Shown piece after piece: positions 47,774 to 55,876 of a DNA stretch of 64,000 bases. The DNA lies in assembly GCF_001422925.1 (NCBI RefSeq), contig NZ_LMNI01000001.1:178075-242074 (forward strand). Reading direction: 5' to 3'. The notes beneath the pieces were generated by a model that made no database searches, had not been told where the DNA came from, and worked only from the letters and a program-made list of their open reading frames with translations. The position numbers and the translations under genes were made by a program. The stretch is from Microbacterium sp. Leaf288 (GTDB taxonomy: Bacteria > Actinomycetota > Actinomycetes > Actinomycetales > Microbacteriaceae). The number at the start of each line of letters is the position of its first letter. The stretch's first letter is position 1.

Positions 47774-48742
47774 ATGACCCTGGAGAAGTGGATCATCCAC
47801 CCGGGCGAGACGCGCGTCATCGACATCGAGGACGTGCGCACGCTCAAGATCGGCCTCGTCGGCGGGCAGGTCGACGTGATCGCCCACGACGAGCCCGGCG
47901 TCCGCATCGAAGTGCACGACGTCACCGTCAAGGACCTCCGCATCGAGGTCGCCGACGACCACGTCGAGATCGACCACCCGCAGCTGCGCTGGGACAACTT
48001 CCTCGAGGTGTTCCGCAACTTCGGCAACACCGGCCCGAAGGCCGAGATCAGCGTCGCGGTCCCCCGCGAGGTCGCCCTCACCCTCGGCGTCGTCAGCGCG
48101 AGCGCCCTCGTCTCGGGCCTGCAGAACAACGCCTCGCTCAACACCGTGTCAGGCGACATCATCGTCGACGGCCTCACCGGCGACCTCTCGGTCAACGCCG
48201 TCTCGGGCGACGTGCAGGTGCGCGAGCTCGTCGGCTCGCTCAACGCCAACAGCGTCTCGGGCGACGTGGCCACCACCGGAACCCTCCGCAAGGCCACCAT
48301 CGACACGGTCTCGGGCTCGGTGCTCGTGGACTCGGTCGGCGACATCCTGTCGGTCGGCCTCAACACCGTCAGCGGCACCTCGACCGTGCGCCTCGACGAG
48401 GGCCATCCGGCCAACTACGTCATCCGCAGCGTCAGCGGCAAGGTCCAGGTGGACGGCGTCGTGCGCTCCGGCAACGGCACCGGCCCGACCACCAACTACG
48501 CCGGCTCCGTCGGCGAGCTCTCGGGCCGCTTCGCCGACGTGCGCGCCCACAGCGTCTCGGGCGACATCACGGTTCTGCGCCGCGCGGCTTCTCCGGTGAC
48601 GGATGCTGCGCCCCCCGCGTCCGTCGACGCCCCGGTGTCGCCTCCGGCTCCGGCTTCGGCCGAGTCGTCGGCCCCCGCTGCGGGTGTCGACGAGGCGGCC
48701 GCCGGTGAAGCGGCGGACGGCTTCGACCGAGAAGGGCTGTGA
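47774..48742 (+). CDS. DUF4097-family beta-helix protein
   Basis: 322 residues. After an N-terminal beta domain (IHPGETRVIDIEDVRTLKIGLVGGQVDVIAHDEPGVRIEV) there are about seven repeats of the type NTVSGDIIVDGLTGDL, NAVSGDVQVREL, NSVSGDVATTG. These are characteristic of DUF4097 and likely form a right-handed beta-helix. The last about 60 residues are Ala/Pro-rich and probably disordered. No signal peptide. Operon with padR: the stop lies just before the padR start. In many actinobacteria this pair is regulated together; biochemical role unknown. Confidence 0.88.
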   Translation: MTLEKWIIHPGETRVIDIEDVRTLKIGLVGGQVDVIAHDEPGVRIEVHDVTVKDLRIEVADDHVEIDHPQLRWDNFLEVFRNFGNTGPKAEISVAVPREVALTLGVVSASALVSGLQNNASLNTVSGDIIVDGLTGDLSVNAVSGDVQVRELVGSLNANSVSGDVATTGTLRKATIDTVSGSVLVDSVGDILSVGLNTVSGTSTVRLDEGHPANYVIRSVSGKVQVDGVVRSGNGTGPTTNYAGSVGELSGRFADVRAHSVSGDITVLRRAASPVTDAAPPASVDAPVSPPAPASAESSAPAAGVDEAAAGEAADGFDREGL

Positions 48743-48747
48743 ACACC

Positions 48748-49356
48748 ATGACCCCGGTCTTCTCGCACGGCGATCTTCGCCTGTACCTGCTGAACCTGCT
48801 CGATGAGGGGCCGCGCCACGGCTACGACATCATGCAGGCCCTGTCGGACCGCACCGGGGGCACCTACACCCCGAGTGCCGGCACCATCTATCCGCGTCTG
48901 GCGAAGCTCGAAGAGGAGGGCCTCGTGACCAAGACCGTGGACGGACGCAAGACCGTGTACGCGATCACCGAGGCCGGCCACGCCGAGGTGCAGTCGCGCG
49001 CGGGCGAGCTCGAGGGCATCGAGGCCGGCCTCGCCGACTCGGTGCGGCTCATCGCCGACGAGGTGCGCGGGAGCGTCCGCGAGGCGATGAAGAGCCTCCG
49101 CGCCGACCTCGCCGCCGCCTCGCGCGAGGAGCGCCAGACGACACCTCAGCCCTCGCGCGAGGACGACCCGCGGGTGCGCAGCCGTGAGCAGGTGCAGCGC
49201 GTCGACGCCCTCGTGAACGAGTTCCGTGCCAACGTGCGCGGCGACGTCCGCGTCCACGTCGCCCGGGGCGGCGAGCTCGCCTCGTCGATCGTCGACCAGC
49301 TCGCGAGCGAGCTCGACCGTGTGGCCCGCGACGTGACACGCGCGCTGCGCGGCTGA
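48748..49356 (+). CDS. PadR-family transcriptional regulator
   Basis: 202 residues. The winged helix reads DLRLYLLNLLDEGPRHGYDIMQALSDRTGGTYTPSAGTIYPRLAKLEEEGLVTKTVDGRKTVYAITEAG. A long helical C-terminal half follows that probably supports dimerisation. ATG 48748 (MTPVFSHGD, with GAAGGG 11 bp upstream) is preferred; GTG 48739 overlaps the DUF4097 stop. Most likely autoregulates the operon through the two CGATATATCG sites. Confidence 0.92.
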   Translation: MTPVFSHGDLRLYLLNLLDEGPRHGYDIMQALSDRTGGTYTPSAGTIYPRLAKLEEEGLVTKTVDGRKTVYAITEAGHAEVQSRAGELEGIEAGLADSVRLIADEVRGSVREAMKSLRADLAAASREERQTTPQPSREDDPRVRSREQVQRVDALVNEFRANVRGDVRVHVARGGELASSIVDQLASELDRVARDVTRALRG

Positions 49357-49403
49357 GCCGCAGCATCCGTCCCCTCGCACGAGTCGGTCCACAACCCAAA
49401 CCA

Positions 49404-49472
49404 GTGAGACGACAGCCGGCGGACGAGACCTCGGGGTTCACCCAGGGTCTCGTCCGCCGGCTGTCGTCTCAC
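49404..49472. repeat. 27-bp perfect inverted repeat between padR and uspA
   Basis: GTGAGACGACAGCCGGCGG... (49404-49430) and its exact complement (49446-49472) flank a 15-nt loop. It sits 48 bp after padR and 86 bp from the uspA stop, between convergent genes. It may serve as a bidirectional terminator, but the stem is about twice as long as the other terminators in this window. Confidence 0.85.
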
Positions 49473-49557
49473 CGTTGAAGGGCGGCGCGGGGCCGGCGGC
49501 CCGGGGACGGGCCGAACGGAGTCCGGGCCGAACCGGGGCTCAGGCGGGCCCGGGGGC

Positions 49558-50097
49558 TCAGGCGGGCCAGATCTCCTCGTCGTCGGGCACGGGCTCGCCG
49601 AGCGGGACGATCAGGATCGGGCGGTGCTGGCGGTGCGCGAGGCGCGCGCCGACCGAGCCGGTGAAGAACTCGCGGACCGACTCGCCGAAGCCGCGCTTGC
49701 GGGTGCCGACGACGAGCAGGCGCGCGTCGATCTCGTCGGCGAAGTGCTTGAGGGCCATCGCGGGGTCGCCCACGAGCTGGCGTACCGTCCAGTCCGGCCC
49801 GGAATCGCCGAGGACGGATGCTGCGGCGTCCTGCACCTTCACCAGCTCGCCCTCGCCGGCCGCGATGTTGATGTCGATCGGCGCGGAGTGGACGTACCCG
49901 TCGGGATCCTCGTAGGTGACGAAGCGTGTGATGTCGACGTGCACGACCACGAGGGGCGCCTGAAGAAGCTTCGCGTAGCGCGCCGCCTCCTTCAGGACCC
50001 GCGGCGACTGGTCGGGGATCACACCCGCGATCACCGCCCCGTGCAGGCTCGCATCGGTCGTCGCGCCGCCTTCCGGCTCGGATGCCTCGTCGGTCAT
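49558..50097 (-). CDS. Universal stress protein (UspA family)
   Basis: 179 residues with a single Usp domain: AVIAGVIPDQSPRVLKEAARYAKLLQAPLVVVHVDI and a long insert around the first helix. Near the C-terminus is the ATP-binding motif VVGTRKRGFGESVREFFTGSVGARLAHRQHRPILIVP (G-2X-G-9X-G-S type). Start ATG 50097 has AGGAG nearby; an in-frame start 8 codons upstream is possible. Convergent with padR. Confidence 0.9.
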   Translation of the reverse strand: MTDEASEPEGGATTDASLHGAVIAGVIPDQSPRVLKEAARYAKLLQAPLVVVHVDITRFVTYEDPDGYVHSAPIDINIAAGEGELVKVQDAAASVLGDSGPDWTVRQLVGDPAMALKHFADEIDARLLVVGTRKRGFGESVREFFTGSVGARLAHRQHRPILIVPLGEPVPDDEEIWPA

Positions 50098-50266
50098 ATG
50101 TCCGCACTCCTCGTCCACCACTGGCGTCGGAACGGCCGGGTTACCGGGGCTCCGTGTTATCCTGAATGCTACTCTTACCGGTTCGAAGCCGGATTCGTGA
50201 ATGCCCGGGTTTGCGAGGCCGAGAGCCTCCCAAAATAGCCCGCGACCTTAAATGAGGGGGTCTCGC

Positions 50267-50461
50267 ATGGGGCGTGGCCGTCAGAAGGCGAAGCACACCA
50301 AGATCGCCCGTGAGCTGAAGTACGACACGTACAACGTGAACTACTCCGCACTCGAGCGCGAGCTCGGTCACCATGACGACGAGTACGTCGACAAGTGGGC
50401 CGACCAGTACAACGACGAAGACGAGGACGAGACCTCGCCGCTCTCGTCGTCGCAGGCGTAA
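50267..50461 (+). CDS. DUF3073 protein
   Basis: 64 residues: GRGRQKAKHTKIARELKYDTYNVNYSALERELGHH followed by an acidic tail (DDEYVDKWADQYNDEDEDE). This is the highly conserved actinobacterial DUF3073, usually encoded near purF/purM, as here. GAGGGGG precedes ATG 50267. The function is unknown; the basic head and acidic tail suggest nucleic-acid or ribosome association (inference). Confidence 0.95.
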   Translation: MGRGRQKAKHTKIARELKYDTYNVNYSALERELGHHDDEYVDKWADQYNDEDEDETSPLSSSQA

Positions 50462-50474
50462 CACCTCGCATGTC

Positions 50475-50493
50475 GGCCGCCGCTCTGGCGGCC
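50475..50493. terminator. Hairpin between DUF3073 and MFS genes
   Basis: GGCCGCC-GCTCT-GGCGGCC, a perfect 7-bp stem with a 5-nt loop, 13 bp after the DUF3073 stop and 46 bp from the convergent MFS stop. Confidence 0.6.
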
Positions 50494-50539
50494 TGATCGG
50501 TGTTCGTCGACCCCGGATGCCCAGGGCACCGCGGATGCC

Positions 50540-51778
50540 TCACCAGGCGCCGTGCCGGCGCTCCCAGTCGTCCTCGACGGTATGGGGGCGCGCAGCGACG
50601 ACGCCCGCGGGGATCGCGGCCGCGACGACGATCGCCAGCACGATGAGCGGACCCGTCCACGAGTGGGTCGCCTCGTGGAGCAAACCGATGCCGAACGGGA
50701 ACAACGCGGCGATCGCGTAGCCGCCGCTCTGCGCGAACCCACTGAGCGCGACCGAGCCCTCGTGCGTGCGCGTGCGCAGACCGAGCAGCACGAGGATCAT
50801 CGGGAACAGCAGCGGCGCGAGCCCGAGCAGCACCACCCAGAGCCACGGCGCGGCCGTCGGCACGAAGAGGAACCCGGCGATGCCGGCGAACCCGCACGCG
50901 ACCGCGACCCCGAACAACAGTCGCGTGGCGTTCCAGCGCGTGACGAGCAGCGGCACCACGAGGGATGCCGGCAGGCCCATGAATCCGAAGAGCGACAGCA
51001 GCGCACCGGCCGTGGCGGGCGTGACGCCGGAGATGTCGACGAGCAGCTGGGGCATCCACGCGAACGACGTGTAGGCGATCGTGCTCGACACCGCGAACGA
51101 GACGAGCAGCGCCCACGCGAGCGGGATCCGCCACATGCGGCCGAACGCCAGCGGGCTCGGCTCCTCGATGTCGTCGTCGTCCTTCGCGGCCTGCTCGGCA
51201 CGGTGGCGCAGCGCGAGACCGATCCACGGGATCATCGCCACCAGGGCGAAGACGCCCCACAGGCCCAGCGAAACGTGCCAGTCCGCAGCATCCGCCATCG
51301 GAACGGCGATGAGGGGCGGCAGGAAGGTCGACACGGCCATCGTGGTCGAGAAGATCGTCGTCATCAGGCCGATGCGGTCGGGGAAGTACCGCTTCACGAG
51401 CGGCGGCAGCAGGATGTTGCCCGTGCCGACCGCGGCGAACACCAGCGCGGTGCCGGCGAGCAGCAGCCCCCAGCTCGGCGCGAAGCTGCGCGCGACGAGC
51501 CCGAGCGTCACCACCGCCATCGCGGCGACGGCGAGGCGTTCGAGCCCGAACCGGCGCTCGAGGGCGGGCGTCAGCAGCCCGAAGATCGCGAAGCACACGG
51601 GCGGCGCCGTGCCGATGAGCCCGATGACCGCCGGCGGAACGGCGAAGTCCGCCGCGATGTGGTCGTAGAGGGGCGACAGCGAGGCGACCGCAGAGCGCAG
51701 CGAGAACGCGAACAGCACGATCCCGACGAGCGCGAGGGTCCTCCCCTGCCAGAGCGGGCGGGCAGGAGACGACTTCAC
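50540..51778 (-). CDS. MFS transporter, CynX/NimT type
   Basis: 412 residues, twelve hydrophobic helices. FSLRSAVASLSPLYDHIAADFAVPPAVIGLIGTAPPVCFAIFGLLTPALERRFGLERL and VGTGNILLPPLVKRYFPDRIGLMTTIFSTTMAVSTFLPP are typical of the CynX/NimT cyanate/nitroimidazole subfamily. A charged central loop (RHRAEQAAKDDDDIEEPSPLAFGR) splits the two halves. It lies 52 bp downstream of purF on the same strand and may be read through from it. Substrate unknown. Confidence 0.9.
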   Translation of the reverse strand: MKSSPARPLWQGRTLALVGIVLFAFSLRSAVASLSPLYDHIAADFAVPPAVIGLIGTAPPVCFAIFGLLTPALERRFGLERLAVAAMAVVTLGLVARSFAPSWGLLLAGTALVFAAVGTGNILLPPLVKRYFPDRIGLMTTIFSTTMAVSTFLPPLIAVPMADAADWHVSLGLWGVFALVAMIPWIGLALRHRAEQAAKDDDDIEEPSPLAFGRMWRIPLAWALLVSFAVSSTIAYTSFAWMPQLLVDISGVTPATAGALLSLFGFMGLPASLVVPLLVTRWNATRLLFGVAVACGFAGIAGFLFVPTAAPWLWVVLLGLAPLLFPMILVLLGLRTRTHEGSVALSGFAQSGGYAIAALFPFGIGLLHEATHSWTGPLIVLAIVVAAAIPAGVVAARPHTVEDDWERRHGAW

Positions 51779-51830
51779 CTATCCACCCTACGGGCGTGGA
51801 CGGATGCCTCGGCCCGGGCCGAGAGGAGAG

Positions 51831-53291
51831 TCAGGACTCCTGCGAGCCCTCGACCCAGGCGAGGTACTCGTCGGTGACGGTGCCCGTGATGTAGCGGCCG
51901 TCGAAGCAGCTCATGTCGAGATCCTCGACGTCGGAGCCCTCGAGGATCGCCGCCTTGAGGTCTTCGACCTCCTGGTAGACGACGAAGTCGGCGCCCAGCT
52001 CCTCCGCGATCTCGGGGATCGTGCGGCCGTGGGCCACCAGCTCGTGACGCGACGGCATGTTGATGCCGTAGACGTGCGGGTAACGCACGGGCGGCGCGGC
52101 CGAGGCGAACGTGACGCTCTTGGCCCCGGCATCCCGTGCCATCTGGATGATCTCCTTCGACGTCGTGCCGCGCACGATGGAGTCGTCGATGAGGAGCACG
52201 TTCTTGCCCTTGAACTCGCTCGACATGGCGTTGAGCTTCTGGCGCACGCTGCGCTTGCGCGCGGCCTGGCCCGGCATGATGAACGTGCGGCCGACGTAGC
52301 GGTTCTTGTAGAAGCCCTCGCGGTACTCGACGCCGAGCTTGCGGGCGACCTGCATGGCCGCCGGGCGCGACGAGTCGGGGATCGGCATGACGACGTCGAT
52401 CGCTTCCTTCGGCGTGTACTTCGCGATGGTGTCGGCGAGCCGGTCGCCCATGCGAAGACGCGCCTCGTAGACCGAGATGCCGTTCATGACCGAGTCGGGG
52501 CGGGCGAGATACACGTACTCGAACGAGCACGGCACGAGCTGCGCGTCGGTGGCGCACTGCTGCGTGTGCAGGTTGCCCTCGAGGTCGATGAAGACGGCCT
52601 CGCCCGGGTCGACGTCGCGGACGACCTCGAACTCGCCGTTCTCGAGCACGAGCGACTCGCTCGTGACGACCCACTCATAGTGACCGTCGTCGTTCTTGCG
52701 CGTGCCGAGGATGAGGGGACGGATGCCGAAGGGGTCGCGGAACGCCAGCAGGCCGTAGCCCGCGATCAGCGCGATCGCCGCGTACGAGCCCTCGACGCGC
52801 TCGTGCACGCGGCTGACCGCGTGGAACACCTGCGCCGGGTCGAGCTCGAGGCCCGAGATCGAGGACTGGAGCTCGTTCGCGAGGACGTTGACCAGCAGCT
52901 CCGTGTCGGAGGACGTGTTGAGGTGGCGGCGATCCTTGTGGAACAGCTCCTCGGTGAGCTCACGCGTGTTCGTGAGGTTGCCGTTGTGCACGAGCACGAT
53001 GCCGTACGGGGCGTTCACGTAGAAGGGCTGCGCCTCCTCCTCGTTCGACGCCGTGCCCTTGGTCGCGTAGCGGACGTGGCCCAGGCCGATCTCGCCGAGG
53101 AGCGCGCGCATGTCGCGCGTGCGGAACGACTCGCGCACCTGCCCCTTGACCTTGTGCATGTGCACGACGCCGTTGCGCTCGGCGGTCGAGATGCCCGTGG
53201 AGTCCTGACCCCGGTGCTGGAGGAGGAGGAGGGAGTCGTAGATCTCCTGGTTGACGGACCCGCGGCCCACCATTCCGACGATTCCGCACAT
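51831..53291 (-). CDS. purF: Amidophosphoribosyltransferase PurF
   Basis: 486-residue first enzyme of purine synthesis, making phosphoribosylamine from PRPP and glutamine. The N-terminal nucleophile Cys follows the initiator Met (MCGIVGMVG). The glutaminase domain contains LLLQHRGQDSTGI, GHVRYATKG and VHNGNLTNTREL. The PRPP loop VLLIDDSIVRGTTSKEI and flexible loop GFYKNRYVGRTF are intact. The protein lacks the long propeptide of some PurF enzymes. It is transcribed 36 bp downstream of purM, both on the minus strand. Confidence 0.98.
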   Translation of the reverse strand: MCGIVGMVGRGSVNQEIYDSLLLLQHRGQDSTGISTAERNGVVHMHKVKGQVRESFRTRDMRALLGEIGLGHVRYATKGTASNEEEAQPFYVNAPYGIVLVHNGNLTNTRELTEELFHKDRRHLNTSSDTELLVNVLANELQSSISGLELDPAQVFHAVSRVHERVEGSYAAIALIAGYGLLAFRDPFGIRPLILGTRKNDDGHYEWVVTSESLVLENGEFEVVRDVDPGEAVFIDLEGNLHTQQCATDAQLVPCSFEYVYLARPDSVMNGISVYEARLRMGDRLADTIAKYTPKEAIDVVMPIPDSSRPAAMQVARKLGVEYREGFYKNRYVGRTFIMPGQAARKRSVRQKLNAMSSEFKGKNVLLIDDSIVRGTTSKEIIQMARDAGAKSVTFASAAPPVRYPHVYGINMPSRHELVAHGRTIPEIAEELGADFVVYQEVEDLKAAILEGSDVEDLDMSCFDGRYITGTVTDEYLAWVEGSQES

Positions 53292-53327
53292 GGGTGTTGC
53301 CTGCTCCTGCTGTGTTCTGACTGCGGC

Positions 53328-54479
53328 TCAGCGAGCCGCGTGGTCTGCGTACGCGCCCACGAGGCGCACCGCGCCGCCGTCGACGCCCTTGGCGCCCTGC
53401 TCCCAGTGGCCGTCGGCCGGGCGGTCGCCGGTGCGCACGACACCCACCTGCCACGTCGCGATGCCGTCACGGGAGAGAGCGGATGCTGCGGCCTCGGCCT
53501 TGTCGGAGGCCACGACCGCGAGGAACCCGATGCCGAGGTTCCAGGTGCCCTCGGTCGCCTCGAGCTCGAGGCCGCCGAGGTCGGCGAGGACGCGGAACAC
53601 CAGCGAGGGCGACCACGTCGAGCGATCGACCTCGACCCAGGTGCCCTGCGGGAGCACGCGCGCGAGGTTCGCGGCGATGCCGCCGCCGGTGACGTGGCTG
53701 AGGGAGTGCACCGCGTCGCCGGTCGCCTCGATGAGGCGCAGCAGCGGCAGCGTGTAGAGGCGGGTCGGCTCGAGCAGGGCCTCGCCCCACGTCGTGCCGA
53801 AGTCGGCGGCGTTGTCGCCGTACTGGATGCCGGAGCCCGCCACGATGTGGCGCACCAGCGAGTAGCCGTTGGAGTGCAGGCCCGAGCTTGCGAGCGCCAG
53901 GACGACGTCGCCTTCGCGCACCCGCTCGGCGCCCAGCACGCGATCGGCCTCGACGACGCCGGTCGCGGCACCCGCGACGTCGTAGTCGTTGACGCCCAGA
54001 AGGCCGGGGTGCTCGGCGGTCTCGCCGCCGACGAGCGCCGTGCCGGTGGCCTCGCAGCCCTCGGCGATGCCCCGGACGATGTCGGCGATGCGCTGGGGGA
54101 AGACCTTGCCGCACGCGATGTAGTCGGTCATGAACAGCGGCTTCGCGCCGACCACGACGATGTCGTCGACGACCATGCCGACGAGGTCCTGCCCGATCGT
54201 GTCGTGCTTGTCGATGGCCTGCGCGATGGCGACCTTCGTGCCGACGCCGTCGGTGCTGGTCGCCAGCAGCGGCTTGTCATAGGCCTTGAACGCGGCCGCG
54301 TCGAAGAGTCCGGCGAAGCCGCCGACGCCCCCGAGCACCTCGGGGCCGTGGGTGCGCCGCACCGCCGACTTCATCAGCTCGACGGCGAGGTCGCCGGCGG
54401 CGGTGTCGACGCCGGCAGCCGCGTACGGGTTCACGGGCTCTTCGGGGCGGGAGGGGGCATCGCGTTCGGATGAGGCCAC
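53328..54479 (-). CDS. purM: Phosphoribosylformylglycinamidine cyclo-ligase PurM
   Basis: 383-residue AIR synthetase, the fifth step of purine synthesis. Markers: YAAAGVDTAAGDLAVELMKSAVRRTHGPEVLGGVGGFAGLFD, LLATSTDGVGTKVAIA, DDIVVVGAKPLFMTDYIACGK, LVGGETAEHPGLL and LASSGLHSNGYSLVRHI. Start GTG 54479 (VASSERDAPSRPEEP) gives a short acidic leader; an internal GTG before NPYAAAG is an alternative. The gene order purM then purF is the reverse of the common purF-purM arrangement. Confidence 0.97.
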   Translation of the reverse strand: MASSERDAPSRPEEPVNPYAAAGVDTAAGDLAVELMKSAVRRTHGPEVLGGVGGFAGLFDAAAFKAYDKPLLATSTDGVGTKVAIAQAIDKHDTIGQDLVGMVVDDIVVVGAKPLFMTDYIACGKVFPQRIADIVRGIAEGCEATGTALVGGETAEHPGLLGVNDYDVAGAATGVVEADRVLGAERVREGDVVLALASSGLHSNGYSLVRHIVAGSGIQYGDNAADFGTTWGEALLEPTRLYTLPLLRLIEATGDAVHSLSHVTGGGIAANLARVLPQGTWVEVDRSTWSPSLVFRVLADLGGLELEATEGTWNLGIGFLAVVASDKAEAAASALSRDGIATWQVGVVRTGDRPADGHWEQGAKGVDGGAVRLVGAYADHAAR

Positions 54480-54613
54480 GGCTACCAGCCTACCGGCGCC
54501 CCGCCTGGACGGATGCCGGGGACCGCCGCTGTTACGCCGGGCCCCGCGAAGTGAAGACTCTCGCCTCGGCCGGGTGGCAGCATCCATGATCCCGCTCCTC
54601 GACGAGCCGGCTC

Positions 54614-54700
54614 CCGTGACGAGCGGAGGAGATGTGGGCAGCGGAGGACGGATGCTGCACCAAGAGGTCCTTCCCCGGCCACATCTCCGCCCGCGGTGAC
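54614..54700. repeat. Imperfect palindromic element A beside the DUF559 gene
   Basis: The left arm CCGTGACGAGCGGAGGAGAT continues to GTGG (54614-54637) and is answered by CCACATCTCCGCC...GTGACG (54679-54700), with GGAGATGTGG exactly inverted. The internal part GCGGAGGAC / GTCCTTCC is also partly complementary. It ends 3 bp before the DUF559 stop. A related element lies at 55716-55802; both share GAGCGGAGGAGATGT. Confidence 0.75.
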
Positions 54701-54703
54701 GAA

Positions 54704-55585
54704 TCACGCGCCGCCGGTCGGTGCGAGATGCAGCCCCTGCGCGACCGCCTGCATGATCAGGGCCTGCACCCCGGGCCAGTCCTCCATGACCTGGATGTAC
54801 CCCACTCGGATGACGTGGTACCCCATGTGGCGGAGGACCGCATCGTGGGTGTTGTCGCTTGCGCGTTGCCTTCCCACATGGTGGCCACCGTCCACCTGCA
54901 GCACCAGTCGCTCGCCGATGAGGAAGTCGACCCGGTGCCCCGCGATCCAAGCTTGGGGAACGATGCGGAGCTTCATCCATCGGAGCCGTGGCACGACATA
55001 CGTTTCGAGCCCCGAGTCCGAGTAGGGACTGGCGACTTCGAGGATCTTCCGCACGCCGGGTGCGTAGGGCAGACGCAGGAGCGCTGACTTCTGCACGAGT
55101 CCCTTGTTGAGTGCGGACTCCACGATCGCAAGTGCAGATTCGAACGGCTGGCACACGCACACGAGGAGAAGCGCGTTCTCGATGGAGTCCTCGAGGGCGG
55201 CCGGGTCTCGCGGAATGACGGGCGCGGCCCGATGGACGTGGATCCCCTTCCTCACCACGACGCGACCTGCATGCGGATGCGCGGCCACGTGCGTCTCGGT
55301 GCTCTCGGCGGCGATCCAGAGCCCCAGGCGGCGTGCACGGGTGACGCATGAGATCACGACCCCTGCCTGCGCAGCCTTGAGAAGCAGTGGATCGACGCGG
55401 GGAACGGCGACCCAGACACGCCGCACCACGTGGAGGAGCCCGCCGGTGATCGCCGCCTCGATCGTGCGCTGTGCGTGCCCGGCTCTGACCAACGCAGCCC
55501 GACGGACGATTCCGCCTGCGTCGGATACCGCGGACAGGAGCGCGAGCGCGCGTTGCTCCGCCGTCAGCTTCATCGTCCTGATCAT
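54704..55585 (-). CDS. DUF559 / Vsr-fold endonuclease-like protein
   Basis: 293 residues. The N-terminal half has an AbiEi-like winged-helix region (LTAEQRALALLSAVSDAGGIVRRAALVRAGHAQRTIEAAI...). The C-terminal half is a PD-(D/E)XK-type DUF559 domain: SDSGLETYVVPRL, VDFLIGERLVLQVDGGHHVGRQRASDNTHDAVLRHMGYHVIRVGYIQVMEDW. The acidic residues in LETY, VDF and LQVDGG are candidate catalytic ones. Such proteins are widespread in actinobacteria with no proven function. Start ATG 55585 or 55573. Two similar palindromes flank it closely (54614-54700, 55716-55802). Confidence 0.85.
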   Translation of the reverse strand: MIRTMKLTAEQRALALLSAVSDAGGIVRRAALVRAGHAQRTIEAAITGGLLHVVRRVWVAVPRVDPLLLKAAQAGVVISCVTRARRLGLWIAAESTETHVAAHPHAGRVVVRKGIHVHRAAPVIPRDPAALEDSIENALLLVCVCQPFESALAIVESALNKGLVQKSALLRLPYAPGVRKILEVASPYSDSGLETYVVPRLRWMKLRIVPQAWIAGHRVDFLIGERLVLQVDGGHHVGRQRASDNTHDAVLRHMGYHVIRVGYIQVMEDWPGVQALIMQAVAQGLHLAPTGGA

Positions 55586-55715
55586 CGGGAACAGTGGGCT
55601 CGTCGGGTCGAGCCGATGTCATTGCTGTGCAGAACTCACCGCCCGGGGTGGTTGGGGAGGACCGCCTCCCATACGTCGGCCACGTCGTCCGCGCCGTGCC
55701 GCCGCGCGCGTGGCG

Positions 55716-55802
55716 CGTGAGGAGCGGAGGAGATGTAACGACGGGAGGATGCAAACGGCGTGTTCCGCCCTCCGTTCCCCACGTCTCCTCCCGTCATCGC
55801 GC
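55716..55802. repeat. Imperfect palindromic element B beside the DUF559 gene
   Basis: GCGTGAGGAGCGGAGGAGAT begins the left arm (from 55716), with ACGGGAGG further in. The right arm CCTCCGTTCCCCACGTCTCC...CCCGTCATCGCG ends about 55802. The arms pair imperfectly through GGAGGAGA(T/C)GT. The left arm matches element A over the 15-mer GAGCGGAGGAGATGT and beyond. Confidence 0.72.
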
Positions 55803-55876
55803 GCGGGGTTCGAGCGGGGGTCCCGGGACGCGGTTCGCACCGCCTCGACGTCGATGCCCGGTTCTACAATGGCCAC

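Noticed and set aside
50178..50192. tRNA-like T-arm CCGGTTCGAAGCCGG upstream of DUF3073
   Set aside because: No acceptor, D or anticodon arm can be built around it; probably part of the leader or promoter region.
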